In this document: positions 1 through 13,259 of the stretch, one piece after another
Position numbering within the stretch: the first letter of the stretch is position 1
Layout of the letters: each line of letters begins with the position of its first letter
NCBI GenBank assembly: GCA_018881555.1
Contig: JACAXG010000124.1
Coordinates: 1,922,001-1,986,000 of the forward strand
From: Amblyornis subalaris
Taxonomy: Eukaryota > Chordata > Aves > Passeriformes > Ptilonorhynchidae
Direction of reading: 5' to 3'
DNA length: 64,000 nucleotides
The notes under the pieces: generated by a model
What the model saw: the letters and a program-made list of their open reading frames with translations, nothing else
The model's database searches: none
Told to the model about the DNA's origin: nothing
Program-made: the position numbers and the translations under genes

Positions 1-97
1 TCTGCAGCACATATCCAAACCAGTCCGCAAACCAAGGTCCTTATGCATGTGACAGGACAAATGACAGTCAACCAGGCTCGAAATGCAGTTAGAACAG
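1..97 (+). CDS. SH3RF1: SH3RF1 exon (5' end outside window)
   Basis: Frame 1 is open from base 1 and reads [12 protein letters not shown], then the highly conserved [15 protein letters not shown]. It ends at donor ACAG|GTAAAA in phase 1. The G left over combines with TT of the next exon to give Val. The exon start lies outside the window. Confidence 0.93.
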
Positions 98-3000
98 GTA
101 AAAAAAAAAAAACCCAAACCTGTGATGTGTGTGGTAGATAAACTGTAGAGTCTACCTTGGCAAATGGCTGGAGTGGGAGTCTGTGTAAGTATGTGCTGAG
201 GTTTTTTTAAAGTTTTTTTTTTAATGTCATTGTTTAGAGTTGAATGTTTTCTGAAATGATGATATATCTCTCTGAGTTGTTGAATATTTTTTTTTTCTCC
301 TCTAAGCAACTGTGTGTACGTACATACTCCCACTATTGGGAATTTATATGCAAGTACTTCAGGTTGAATTTTTCTTCTTTTTGTTGTTCCAGCAGTATCT
401 GGGATGGGGACATTCTTTGAGCTTCCCCGCTCATATGCAATTCATATAGTTATAAAAGTGATAAGAACATCTGAGTCATAGCTTATTTTTTGTGTGTTAA
501 CTGCATAAGAGCTACAGATTGCTCTAATTTAGCATTCACTTTCAAATTATCTTTTAACATCTTTGAATACCTTTAGTGTTCTTTCCTTCTTTTTCAGGTA
601 TCTGGCTCAGGGTTGGTCCTTAGGCATTCCAGTTTGTTCTCTAACCTTGACTGCAACTTCTTTCAGCTTTGAGTCTGAAACACTAAGGCTATACTGGCTT
701 CAAGGTCCATACGATCTATGTAATAAAATTCTGTATTTCTGAAAGGTATAACTCTGCATTTACTGTCTGGAGCAGGCCACATCATAGTGAAACATACCTT
801 CTTGTTATTTAAATAACAAGATCCAAAAAGATTGAGAGTGGTGTTTTCAAGACTTCTTGTTTACCAAATCCATGCACTCCTCTGTGGATTTGCCAGGCTA
901 GCAAAATACCACACAACTGCAACCGAATCTGTTCCAGTTGCTTCAAGGGCCTCAAAAAAAAGGAAAAAAGAAAAACTCCCATTTCAGGCTATCCCAATGT
1001 TCCCTCTTTCAGCTGTGAATTTAGGGTCTGTGATCTTTTGGCTGAGAGTCATAACAAAAGGAGTTTTTTTAATCACAGGATTCTTATTGGCAGAGCAGAA
1101 GAGAAAGCAAAAATAACTATGATCTGTTATCCTCTTAAGAAGGGTTATTTCTTATGGTTTCAAGATCCATGGATTAGCCCACTCCCTCTTCAGAGTCATG
1201 CATCTCGTATAACACCCTGTGCATGTTCAGATGTCAGCACCAGGTTTGCTTTTGAAGATAGGATATGTACATCTGTCCTTAGTTATTTTATTTCCTTAAT
1301 TGGCCCCATCTTCCTCCAGTCTGATCTTAGGCTGGAACAGGTGTGTTAGTCCTCTGTAACAACTTTATTCTTTACCTTTAAATAAAAATAACCAGATGCT
1401 GCTGGCAGCTGGTAAGAGAAACTAAGCAAAGCGTCTGTACTTTCGTGCGTCTCAGGCACAGGTGGTTTCTACTCTAAATCCTTCTTTTGAGCTGCCTAGA
1501 AGCTTGCAATTGACTGCACAAAGGAGAAAGCTCCTGTGGGCTCTAGAGGCATTTCTGTCCCTGCATCTCTGCTCTGCTGTCAAGATGAATAAGCTTTTAC
1601 ACTTCCATTCAGCTGACAAATGTGACAACATACTTCCCACCAACTTTTCAGGTCCAAAATGAAAAATTCAAANGGGCTGCACTCTCATCTCAGAGAACTT
1701 AATATTGGATGGTGCAAAGGTGTGCTGTTAGTCACAAATACAGATCTGTCCCTTGTAAGGACCTGAGAGCTGAAGCAATAATGGCTGCTTTATGTTCAAA
1801 TGTTAGAGAACTTTGTAGTTAGCGTCTGAAACATGATCCTCTTGAGCTTTCCCCAGCACATTTGCTGAGTGTTACTCTTTTGATGGGGCTTCACAGATCA
1901 ATGCAGGGCTGTTCTCCAGCTTCAGTTCAGCTCAGGGCTTCGAGGACCCTTCTTCAAATGATCTTAGTGAGACATTGCTTGACATCACCTTTGCTGAGGG
2001 AGTATGCATCCTTNGATTGGAAGGACCTATGAAGAAAACATATATTCTGCCTATTTCATTAAAGGATAAACTGTATGAAAATAGAGTGACTTGAAGTGTT
2101 TTTCCTATCAATTCCATCAGGGATAAGAAAACAAAACCAGAAAGCTTTTCCATGCTTGTAGTACCTAAATTGCATGTGAGTATAGACATATCTTGAAGAA
2201 TAGCAGCTATTTCTAGGAAAACTGATGTTGTGTCATGAACAAAAGGCAGCATTAATAATTGGGTTTTTACAAAAAAATTCTTGCTACAATCGCCTTATCT
2301 TCCTTTTGAAATGTTCATGCTACTCAGCATTAGGAAGGGTCTGCTAGAGCAGAAGAGATTATCTAAAGATTAGACATAGCATTTAGTGATGTGCCTTTTT
2401 TTTTTTAAACAAAAAAGAAAGAACTTGTGTTTCTTGTCAAAGAGATTGTAATTGGGTATAATAGGGTAGGATTGTTATATCAAATTTGGGAACTGCTGCA
2501 ATCTAACTAAATTATCAGAGGAATTTGTAGAAGGCAGAATGAAGAGAGTAAGCGTTGGAGGTTTGATTCCAGGATTTCACTTATAGCAAGTCAGAAACTC
2601 TAATTAGTATCTGATAAATCAAAAACGAATTGTAACGTTTGAGATGTACATGCAGCAAGCTAGAGGAATGACTCCTCCTTGGATAGAAAATTTCAAAGTA
2701 TTTGAAGGAGAGAGGTTGTGCATTTTACCTCATATTGTTCAGTTAAGATGTCTGTACTTCATACCACCCAGTGGTGCAGAGATACCCAAGATGTACAATC
2801 CAAAAGCATGTACAATTGACAATATGACTATAATAACAATGTTACTTCTTGGAAAGGATAAATTAGTTNCTGCAAAGCTCTGTGCTTTGCAGCTTTGCAC
2901 TGCAACCCAGGTTAATATACTCAGCCATGTGCTGTTCTCCAGCTTCCAGTGTAGATGTTCCTTTTATTTCATAGGGGTATGAGTAAATCCACTTCTATAT

Positions 3001-6000
3001 TTAAACATCCCAAGAGACAGTGACTTACATTTTCAGAGAAAGCACTCATAGCAGTAATGGCCACTGTGCTTATTGTTTGAAAGACCCACAAAATCTGTTG
3101 TGGATTTTGTGAATAGTTTAGGGAAACAACCCAATTATATTTTTAGCAGCTTCTATAAGGTGTGTTTCTTCCTACTTTCCTTTATGTGCACTGACAACTA
3201 CATATCATATTAAAATAAGCAAACAAGTTCCAGGCAGTATTTAGCTAGCTCTTAGGTACTAAAGTGTAATCTTCACTTTGCATCTGGCTGTATGTGAAGC
3301 ATTTGACTTAGCAGCTTGGATTTCTCCACAACAGAGAAGTTGCAGTGCTGTTATTCTTCTGCTGCATACTGGTGCAAGTAGGGTAGCATATGCTACTGCT
3401 TTATTCAGGTGAGATAAATTTGATACTGTGTATCATGTCATTATAGTAATATAAATGGAAGTTAAAGGTAGAAAGGAAACTCCTTGTTACTGATTAGCTG
3501 TAACACAGTGACTGTACCTCGGTTTGTGTGTCTTGTGAAAAGATGAACTCTCATGTTTCATTCTTTTGTTCTAGTTGCCTCACATAGTCAAGAAAGACCT
3601 ACGGCAGCAGTCACACCCATACAAGCACAAAGTCCAACATGCCTTATTCCTGCAGCTGTGATCATTCCCCACCACTCTGCTGCCTCCCAGCAGCTCCAGC
3701 CCCAGCTTCCAAATACTGCTGCTTACGTCACGGCTGTGAATGTGAACCGGTCAACCATGCCACTGGCATGTGCAGCAGCTTCTTTGAATTCTCCTAACAT
3801 TGCTGCTTCATCTCTGGAGGGAGATATTAGTGGAAAAACTGCAAACACTCACCCTGGAGCTCCTGCATCTCCAGAGAGTGCTTTAACAGCTGGTGGAAAT
3901 GCTGCTGTCAGTAAAACAGACAAGGATGGCAAGGTGGGTAGAAAATAAAATAATTCACTTGAATTCTCCTATTTTTGTCACGCAATCTTGTAAGAGATTC
4001 AACAACACAACCTAAAAAAACCACATGAACTTGTGGGAATGTAAAAATTTCAGTCTAACAAAATAAAATTAAAATCAGTATTCTTTTAGGTTGCCTTTCT
4101 TGTTAAGCAGGCACACAGAGATATTATGAAAAACATATTACCAGCAATGTTTATTGGACAAAGAAAGAATGCACATGACTGTCTTTTTAAAATGTAGGTC
4201 AGTAGAGTCTGTAGTGATTCTGCTTTCCTTCCTTCTATTTGAAGTATTTCCTGTGTGTCTAAACTCATTCTCACTGTTCACCAAGCCATGTGATTATGTT
4301 ATATTGTTGTCAGAAAAATTCTTGCACCTTTGTAATTGATTTTGTTTTACAGTTGTGGTGTAGTTAGAAAATTTTTTTCTCCTTGTCACAACTGTCTTTA
4401 CATCTCAAGTGTTTTAGACTTTACCTTGCTGCTCTTCAGCTACATGTACTCCTTAATGAAGTTTATGAAGATTTTAATCTTAAACTGTACACTAATGTCA
4501 GCCACTTTTTAGTTAGTTTTGTTGATTATTGTTGAATGGATGTATCTAGAACTTTGTTTTAANATTACTTTAGCCATGGACATTGAAATCAGACTGAGGT
4601 GCCCTCAGAGAAAACTTATTTGTAGTTTAAGGTGAATGATGCTAATATATTTAGATTGTTTTAAATTCTCTGAGTTTCTCTTTTTCTTTCACATTTGCTA
4701 GACAGCAGATCTTTGCTGAAATGGCTTTAAGTTATTGGAGACTTGGAAAAAGGACTGAGGATTTTTTATTCACTAATTTCTCTGCATCCCAGGCTATCAA
4801 AAAAATCTCACATGGCTCATGCTTTCCTCTGTCTATGGTTAAATAGCTTATTTTTGTCTCCAGGGCTTACAATCTGGCACTTCTCATAAGCAGTAAATTC
4901 ACTCAGTCAAAGGGTTGGTAAGATCACTGCCACACCCCTTAAAAAAAAAAAAGACAAGAAACACAAAAGCAACTTAAATAATTCTCTTCAGGGTAGGTAA
5001 TAGTCTTCAGTGATTCTTGTCTGGACAAGCAAAAAGAATGTTTANAATCCTCCCCTTTAGCAGAGCAGCAAAACACAATACATTCCCCTTGGGGCAAATT
5101 TTTGTTAAATCATGAAGGTCTTCCATTACTGAGGGAGGATAAATAAAAGAAACTTACCTGAACAGCAGCTTCCAAAGCAGACTTTTCTCCCTGCTTGGTT
5201 TGAAGTGACTCTTTATGTCTTGCTAGAAACGTCCATGTTAATGAAATGTTTTACTTGATAGATTCCTATTGTGGGAATCTAACTCCTCACAACCTTTTCT
5301 AGACAACCTTTTGGGGCACAGCTATTTCATTTTAAGTTAAGCTTTAACCTAACTAACGAAGTGAAAGGACTTAGCTAGTTTATGATCTAAATCACTTACT
5401 GTTTTTCTCTTTAGAATGTTAATAATTTTCTTTTTCTAATTTTTATCATTATCTCTAATCTGAAGTATCTCCTCATAATTTACTCAGTCCTCTCTGAGCA
5501 CGATGTCACCCATCAGAAGGAAGTGTTCAACGCTTTACATGAGAGTTTTGTTCTAAAACAAGGCACTGCTTTTTGTTTACAGAAAGAAAAAAAAGGCTTG
5601 CTGAAACTACTTTCTGGAGCATCCACTAAACGCAAGCCTCGACTGTCACCGCCGGCATCACCCACACTGGAGGCTGAGCAGGCAGCGGCAGAGTTGGCCC
5701 TGCAAGGGGCCGTGGGGCCAGAGCTTCCATCAGCAGGCGCTCACAGCAAACCTGGGTCCTGTCCCATCGACAGTGAGGCCTCTGGGCTGGCACAGGAGAC
5801 ACTGCATCGGAAAACAAGTTCCCTGGATTCCTCTATTCCAATCGCACCGCCACCTCGGCAGCCTTGCTCATCGCTGGGTCCGGTCCTGAATGAATCCAGG
5901 CCTCTTGTGTGTGAAAGGTAAATTATCCTACACAGCTAGACTTGGGCAAACTGAGAAAAAACTCGTCCTCTGACACTTGTATTAGAACTGCTTCAAAATG

Positions 6001-9000
6001 CTGAGATTTTATAGCAAGATGAAACTCATTTTTTAACAATGCTTTATTTACTTATCAGCCAATACTCATGTTTATATTTGTTTACTCTTCATGTTACTTT
6101 AAAGTTTTTGAATGAATAAACACTGAAATATGATGATCACAGGTTTGGTATGAGAACTGATGTAGGTAAAATAGGCCTCCGATATTGTAAAACAGAAGCA
6201 CATTATATTCTTGCATTTATGAATGTTGGGTTGGTCCTTAAAGACTATTAGCAGTCCGTAACTGCCAGCCTAAATATATGCTGAACAAGACCTTTATCTA
6301 TGTGTAGGCTTCTTAATATGTGATTTCTTGAGCTTTTGAAAAGATACGTTTCACTGCCGAATGCCCTGTGACTGTGTATCCACATAGCAAGCTCTAGGGC
6401 GGCCTCTGTGTTCTGCTAAATGAGTGTGAAAACGCAGAGTCCAGTTGTCTGGACTCTGAGACTGACAGGCAGTTGCTTAAATGTTCTGTCACTTTTGTGT
6501 CCACCTATAGTCTTCCAATTTCCAAGTCCTCAGTAGATTGCACAGACTGTGAAGGAAGTGGCAGTTTTCTAACTACTGTATTTTTTATTCTTCCTGGTAG
6601 CAGACAAGCAGTATGAAGAGTGTCATAGGATTTCTTTTGCAGTAGATACAAGATTGTGTGGTGTACAGAAAAAACCCAGTAGAGTTACAGTGTTAACAGC
6701 TCTAGGACTGAACTGATTCAAGCTGACTATTGTAGGCTTTGTTCTGACACTGTTAACCCATGGTGTGTGGGCATCCTGTTGTACTTCCAGAGGTTCGCTG
6801 ATCTGAAGCTATACCCATGTGTTAAAATCCAGACAGTATATAACCTTCTGCTTGTCCTTTAGTTCATTTCTGTCATACCTTTACTATTTTTTAAAAGGTT
6901 ATTACTATTTGTATGCAATTTCCTTGCAGGAAATTTCTATTTCAGACCGAATTTCTGAAGTAGATTTACTCTTAAGGATGGAAAATAAAACCTGAAAGAC
7001 TTTTCCTTAAGAATAACATAATTGACTTTCACATTATCATAAGTCTGTTTGGCACTGTAATATGTTTCTATGCTTTGAATGTGAAAATAATATCAAATTC
7101 ATTCTGGCATAACCCGTGCATATTAGTGTAAAGCTCTTTGTATCCTCACAAAAAGTAGTTTTTTCACTTCCATGATGGAAATTTTTTTTCTCAGAACTAC
7201 TTACAGAAAATGATGCTGTATATTTTTATTGATCTAGTAATATCATATACTCAAACATTCTCTCTATCCTTATTTAAGTTATCATTGCTGCTGAAGAAAT
7301 GTTGCTACAAGATAATTCTCAGTGGTAGTTACATTTTTGTCAGTGTATTTAAATAGAATTTCGTCTGGGTTTCCTTTGTCCTTTTCAGGACAGAGTTAAC
7401 TTTTTTTCTCCTGCTGATGTGCTCTTGCACATTTCCTTTGGCCGAATTTCTTAAAATGTGATGGTTAATAATACTTAAAATTTCCAGGGAATTCAATATC
7501 TTCAAAGTAATTTATAAGCATTGATTACTCTTTGGCAGTCTGGGAGACGTGGTGGGTAGGAATCATAATGATGCAAAGGCATCTTCAGTGAAAATTTGAG
7601 TTGAGGAGGGAAATATTCATGAGGATAAGCTCAACAAAAAGCTGAAGAACAGAGAAATTGAGAAATCTCCTGCTAGGATTGTTCTGCTCTTGTATCTCAC
7701 AATTCCAATCACAGATTACAATATGACTGGAAAAAGAAACAGTTCTCTTTTTATTCTGACTCTGGCTTGGCAGTGTAATTATTAGTGTTCAGGTTCTATT
7801 TTCAAAGGTGACTAGAGGATTTAGGAGTCAGGTCTGCTGATTATTCTGCCTGAATTAGGAGCAAAAGAAGCTGACTCAATTCTGAAAAGCACATGAAAAT
7901 TTTCCTGTTTTGGATACAGAGTTTTCCCCAAANTCCTTGCTTCCTTTATGATTCAGTATCAAATTTTTATGCTAATCCCACTGTTTCTCCATTCAGTAGA
8001 ACTGCAAGTTGTCCTCGAGTATGTCTTTCCTGTATGTTCTACAGAAAATGAGAAGTAAAACTTGTGAACTTTTTCCCACTCATACAGAATAAATGGATGG
8101 ATGTTTGATTTGTTTGATAGCAAACAAGCTCTTTGTGACATGGGTTTGCAGATGGATACTTAATACCATTGGCCATTGCACTAAAGGAAGGCAAGATGAT
8201 GGCATTCTCCTCAATCTTACAGGTCTGCTCTGTAGTTCCCGTTCCTATAGTCACTCTTCTCCTGTGAACTAGGTTGGTTGCTTGCTGTGGTCCATGTTCC
8301 TTGTACAGAAGGAGCAGAGATGTTAAACAGAAATTTCAGCCAAGCCTTGCTTAGAGTTTGGAGAATTCCAGTCACCTGAGACTCTTCATGGGGTTCAGCC
8401 ATTTCTTCTGATTCTCCAGCCAAGACTCAGGTTGTCTTGGGGTGTTGTGATTTCCTGTATTGATGCAGCGCTGACAAGGCCAAGGATCGCTGTCTTTTCT
8501 TTACAAAAATAGACCCAACTCCCTGCAATTCCCAGGGTGAGACATGCTGTGCTATGAATGCACAGGAATTTGGTTATCTGAGGAGCTTACTTTTTCCATA
8601 CAAGTTAAAAGAAAATTTCAAGCTCTTTTCATGAGCTTTTTTTTTAGAGGGAAATGTTGCTTAAATAGCCTTAAATTTTACAGTAAATATATAGCACTGC
8701 AATAATAAACTACTCAGCATGCCACACTGATGTTAAAGACTGGGAGTTGAACCTAAATACACATCACTGCATATCCTAAACATAAAATGAATCTTTCATC
8801 CAGTTACAGTGAAGGACAGCAGTAATTTTGTTCTGTGATTAAAGTGACCCTAAGTAATTTTATCTACCACAAAATGACTGGTGTAGCATCTGCTCCCAGT
8901 GAGCAGGCCAGTGGCTTTAGAGGGCAGCAAGCCTTACCACATCTGGCACCATTTAATGCTGTTAATTAAATGCTGAGAATCAATCTGCTTTCAGTGGGCG

Positions 9001-12000
9001 TCGGTGATCTGTGGGAGTCAAGGCACCCACTCAGAAGACACAAGAGCTGCACAACAGCAGAGCACACATGAGCTGAAAAGTAAGAATTCAAAGTGCAAGA
9101 AAAAGAAGCTAAATCAAGAAGTTGAGTAATAAGTATGAGTTTAACTTGTGTAATGGTGATTTCCAGCTTTCTGTGTTTCCCTCAGCTACAATTTTCTGCA
9201 CGTGAGAAAGTATTTTTATCTACTTGTTGATCAGGAAAACCACAGGTAATTGTCCAAAAATCAATTACAACGAGCTGGGAATAAAAGCAGCATTTTGTGT
9301 CCGGTGAAACAGAAGCAATGAAGAAATGGAGAAACACGTGAAAGATATAATTATTTTCATGTTACTGAAAAGTATGAGCAATCTAATATTAAAAATGAAA
9401 AGTAGAATGGAAAAATGTGAAGACAGACCACCACCCTCCTCAAAATAAAAGATAAAGTCACAAATACAAAGCAAAAATGATGGCAAATATAGTGGCTACT
9501 TCTGAGACGCTAAAGTACTTTTATAATACTAACATTTTACCACTAGCTGATTAAAAATAATCAAGATAATATTTTGAAAATCAATGAAAAATGTTATAAG
9601 ACAGTCAAAGAAAAATAAAAAGACAAAACCTCATAGTTGTACGGCTTAGGTGCATATGAAATATTAAGATTAGGTGACCACAAAAAACCTACAAATTTGA
9701 CCTTCAGACATTGAAAACATTTGCTAATCCTGGATAGGGAGACAAACAAGGAAGTGTTTTGGAAGATTCAAACATGTGGGAATGAATATATTTTTCCAAA
9801 ACATAGGTCATGCTTAGTAAATATGATTATTTTTCTTCAGCGACCTTGCAATGAACTTTTGAGCTGAAGCATAAGCTTTTTATTCAGCATGAAATTGGTC
9901 GTTTTGGCAATATGTTGTAGATGATAAAATAAATAATGGAAAAATAGTTTTTGTTCCATAGCTGATCCAGGGTGGTCTGGATAGACAACTGTGTGAATGT
10001 GTGATGGGCCTGGGTCTGATCACCTCTCTTTAGGCAAATAGAATTTGTAAAATGTGGCATAAAATTTGAAGAAGGGTATGTGATTTACAGGTGCAAAGCC
10101 TGATGAATTTCTTCTCATTAAACATTGAAAAACATGGTAAAGTAGCGTTTTAAAACCAGGGATGTTGTGCTCTGTTTTAGCCACTAGATGACAAGATGAA
10201 TATCAAGTAGCTGGGAAGCTAAAATTTAACGAGAAGTACCAAATTACTGCAGAGGTTGTTGGACACTGTATGGAAAGCTCAGGACAACAGTGTTTCTGCG
10301 CTAGCTGGCGATCCCCTAGGGAGGGCAAAGAGAAGATGGGTGTTTGCAAAGCTGTTGGTTTTAACACCCAGCAAGCAGCAGCAGAGAACAGACTAGTCTA
10401 TCAGTTCAGGGGAGCACAGAGATTACTGACAGAATTAGAGATTGAAACCAAGCATATTTCGAGTCAAAGGTTTACAGGGCAGTGTTTGACAAGAGTGCAA
10501 GGTGAGGCAGGCAAGTATTCTTAAAACTCGGTTTTCTACCAGGCTGTGCAGTGTGCTGGTTAATTTTCAGCCTGGGAGCAATCTGCTTATTAACAACAGT
10601 AGTAGTTCTTCATAGTTTTATTGCAGTTCTTTTTCCTTCACTATCTTGTCCTTGTCCTGCCTGAGTAAAGGCTATTGTTTTAACTCAAGCAGTTTACAGT
10701 CTCAGTTTAACTTACAGTCTATTAAAAATATTTGGTTCTTATTTCCTAAGTCAGTATTAAAACCCAAGTTGCCCACAGCAGAACTTAGTGCAGGCTTAGG
10801 TTGGATGCAGAGCATTCTGGAGCTGCACACTAGTAAATCTTGTAATTGGCTTGGTAGCTTTTATGAAGCATGAATCTAATAATTCCAGTGCTCTGAAATC
10901 TGGGGATTGCCATAACTGAAACAAAGTCATAGTTTATAAGACACTAATAAATAACATTTGACAACTGATTAAGTCCAAATATGTTTTGCTGTACTTAGAT
11001 TTCCTAAGAGACTTTAATTATTTATAAAGTGCGGCTACTCTTTTCTGAATACTTATAACTATATGGGCAGACTTCATTTTTGTTTTATATGTTCTTAAGC
11101 AAAATGTTCTACTGTAACACAGTATCTGTGTCTGCTTCAATATTACAGAATTAGCTTGTATTATTATGTGTGTATTCAGCTATAATCCTTTACTAGACGA
11201 TATCCCTGTTTTTTGTCTTTTCATGAGTGTTAATTTATTTTAATCTATTAAGATAATACATTATTTTAAGCTTATTAAGATAATAGTTATCTTAATCTAT
11301 GATGTAATACAGAATTTTCATGAGCACAAAATGTTCTGATTTTAAAGGGAAATTATATTTTTCCCAGCAGATCTCCTAGCACTGCATTTAAGGTTCTTAA
11401 CTTTAGAAGCTTCTGAATTTTACAGTCAGCCATTGATTCTATTTGATTTCGACATGCAGACATTATTGGTTGTATAGCTAGGAACTCAGTTATGATATCT
11501 ATCAGAAAACTTGATCAAGAAGTTGACATGATTAGCTACAGAGCTGCAACACCTAAATTTCAGGTTGATGTGAACTGAAACCATGGTGGAAGAGATTGAG
11601 TGGTGTTATGCATGTTTAAAAGTAGAGAGAGAAGAGTGTAGATTCTTTTTAATGCACGCATATTTGAAAAGTGATTTTACTGTGACAAACTCAAAAAATA
11701 CACTTCTCTTTGTGTCAGGTGCTTAAGAAAATTGTTGAGTTGCATATAGTTTTTAATATAGTAGTACACAAGTTGTGCAGCTGTGTCCAAATAAGATGGC
11801 GTATGTTAGATCTTGAAGAGTTTCTAAGAAAAATGAAAGTAATTCAAAACAGCAAATCAAATTAATAGGTTTTAATGGTTCCTTCTTTTTGTTCTGTGCC
11901 CTTCCATAAGAGCCATCCCTGGGATGATAATGTGTTAAACATACAGTTGTAAAATTATGCCTAGCTACTGCTGTGAATGCTTTGATTCTTTTTGAGTCAC

Positions 12001-12503
12001 AGTCACTGAAAGAGTCTGCAAATTTATATTGAAAAAATGTTTACAATTTTCTCCTGTTATTTAACCATTGTCTGTATTTTTACAGGGATCTTGGTGAAAA
12101 AAGATTCATAGGAGATGCATGCATTTGCCTTAAATGTATTATGTTGCTATTGTTATTACCTGTTCAAGACATACTTTTAAGTTGTTACATACTCAGCGAA
12201 CAGTTCTAGGCAGTTTTCTGTGTTCATAAGCTTCAACAGGCACAGAAATATTTTTAAAAGCATTGGGTTAAAAAAAAAAAGAGGGAGGACAAAAAAAAGA
12301 ACCTAAACTAAGGTGTTTTTTTCTTATTACACAGGTACAGGGTTGTGGTATCCTATCCTCCTCAGAGCGAAGCAGAACTGGAACTTAAGGAAGGTGACAT
12401 TGTTTTTGTACACAAAAAACGTGAGGATGGCTGGTTCAAAGGCACTCTGCAACGAAATGGAAAGACTGGCCTTTTCCCTGGCAGCTTTGTAGAGAACATT
12501 TGA
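1..12503 (+). CDS. SH3RF1: SH3RF1 (POSH), E3 ubiquitin ligase and JNK scaffold, C-terminal 319 residues (gene span)
   Basis: Four exons (1-97, 3575-3933, 5583-5917, 12335-12503) join in phase into 960 nt, that is 319 residues plus TGA. The 5' part of the gene, with the RING finger and first three SH3 domains, lies left of the window. The family is a RING E3 ligase that also scaffolds Rac1, MLKs and JNK; the human protein has 888 residues, so this is roughly the last third. Visible parts are a conserved segment around [15 protein letters not shown], an Ala/Ser-rich stretch, the basic [10 protein letters not shown] block followed by SPPASPTLE, a proline-rich APPPRQ segment, and a final SH3 domain. 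No N falls in an exon. Recalled human SH3RF1 agrees exon by exon, with most divergence in the second exon. The paralogues SH3RF2 and SH3RF3 are less likely because the close matches are to SH3RF1. Confidence 0.96.
98..3574 (+). other. SH3RF1: SH3RF1 intron
   Basis: A GT-AG intron with donor GTAAAA and a good pyrimidine tract before TTCTAG. Short open frames inside it (for example 832-1116, 1038-1349, 2644-2982) show no recognisable domain or splice framing. A 9-bp inverted repeat sits at 3087-3111. Otherwise nothing is recognised. Confidence 0.9.
3087..3111. repeat. Inverted repeat, 9-bp arms, 7-base loop
   Basis: CACAAAATC at 3087-3095 pairs perfectly with GATTTTGTG at 3103-3111. It is a short intronic hairpin with no known function and may be chance in AT-rich sequence. 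Confidence 0.6.
3575..3933 (+). CDS. SH3RF1: SH3RF1 exon, Ala/Ser/Pro-rich linker
   Basis: It starts after acceptor TTGTTCTAG and ends at donor GGCAAG|GTGGGT. The 359 nt run from phase 1 to phase 0. The beginning ([13 protein letters not shown]) matches human SH3RF1 closely. The middle is low-complexity, rich in Ala, Ser, Pro and His, and clearly less conserved. The end (SKTDKDGK) leads into the KEKKG block of the next exon. This is the disordered linker before the C-terminal conserved part; no folded domain is visible. Confidence 0.94.
3934..5582 (+). other. SH3RF1: SH3RF1 intron
   Basis: A GT-AG intron with donor GTGGGT and acceptor TTTTTGTTTACAG. It is AT-rich with two single-base ambiguities. 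I see no repeat or RNA gene. Confidence 0.9.
5583..5917 (+). CDS. SH3RF1: SH3RF1 exon, basic/proline-rich region before SH3-4
   Basis: 335 nt from phase 0 to phase 2. It reads [20 protein letters not shown], then SPPASPTLE, an acidic/Gly linker, [15 protein letters not shown] and [15 protein letters not shown]. These blocks match recalled human SH3RF1 almost residue for residue apart from the Gly/Ala-rich middle. The basic cluster followed by Ser-Pro sites looks like a phosphorylatable linker. GC content is well above the surrounding intron, as expected of a coding exon. Confidence 0.96.
5918..12334 (+). other. SH3RF1: SH3RF1 last intron
   Basis: A GT-AG intron of 6.4 kb with donor GTAAAT and acceptor TTCTTATTACACAG. 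It is AT-rich and without a CR1 copy that I can recognise. Open frames such as 10270-10524 (+) and 8217-8423 (-) have no recognisable product and no conserved splice framing. Confidence 0.9.
12335..12503 (+). CDS. SH3RF1: SH3RF1 terminal exon, C-terminal SH3 domain
   Basis: 169 nt ending in TGA at 12501-12503. It encodes the whole fourth SH3 domain: [10 protein letters not shown] (the ALYDY-like strand), [10 protein letters not shown] (RT loop region), EDGWFKGTL with the ligand-binding Trp, and [11 protein letters not shown] with the Pro and terminal hydrophobic residues of the binding groove. The protein ends two residues after the SH3 fold, as in human SH3RF1. This domain type binds PxxP ligands. 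Confidence 0.97.
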
Positions 12504-13226
12504 GAAGATTCATTCCAAGAGCTTCAAATCATACTGTACTGTAAAACAGCACAAATATTTTGCCAGAAAAAGCACAGTCATGAAATATTTTCAAATGACT
12601 GTAATGTAAACAAAAATCTACATATTTTTACAGTGTCTATAGCACAATTACACCAGCGAACAAAGGAGATGAAGGCATCTGCTGGTTTTATCACTTTGAA
12701 TTCTTAAGTGTGATGTGTGCCTTGTACTGTCTGATTTATTATATAGAGGAATTTTTTCCCCCCAAGTATGTTACATAAATGAGCAATTGTTTACAAGGCT
12801 GTAACTAATTTATTCTTTTTTTTTTTTTTAAACTTGAATTTTGTGTAATAGCTAAAATTCTTGTGACTATGATTTTAACAAATTATTAATTTATGAAAGA
12901 ATAACTAAGGGGAAGCTGGATTCTCTCCTTATGAGCAAGCAATTATATCTGATAAAGAGCCTCCCGTTTATCCTCTGGACATTTTTCCCCTGCTGTGTCT
13001 GACAGTGGAGTAAGTCTCTGTTGTATGAGTTAATGTTGAGTGGTGGTGATGTGGCGTCAAATAGAATTAATAGAATTTGCCAAATGGGGAAAAAAATATG
13101 TATTTTCTTCTTTGGACAGAGAAAAAAAAAAGTCAGTGGTGTTCTTGAGTCTAGTTTTACTTCTTCATAAATCACCCGAGTAATGTTTCCAGGAGGCAAA
13201 GATGTATGTGAACAACTGAATAAAAC

Positions 13227-13259
13227 CATCTCAAGGTTAGGATCATCTCAAGGTTAGGA
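13227..13259. repeat. Short tandem duplication, 17-bp period
   Basis: CATCTCAAGGTTAGGA occurs at 13227-13242 and again, identically, at 13244-13259, one base apart. It lies in the SH3RF1 3' UTR and looks like a recent local slippage duplication. Confidence 0.85.

Noticed and set aside
2561..2590. GGTTTGATTCC-like word resembling a tRNA T-loop
   Set aside because: No acceptor stem, D-arm or anticodon arm can be built around it.
10270..10524. 84-codon plus-strand open frame inside the last SH3RF1 intron, considered as an extra exon
   Set aside because: The exons at 5583-5917 and 12335-12503 join exactly in phase and match the human protein without any insertion.
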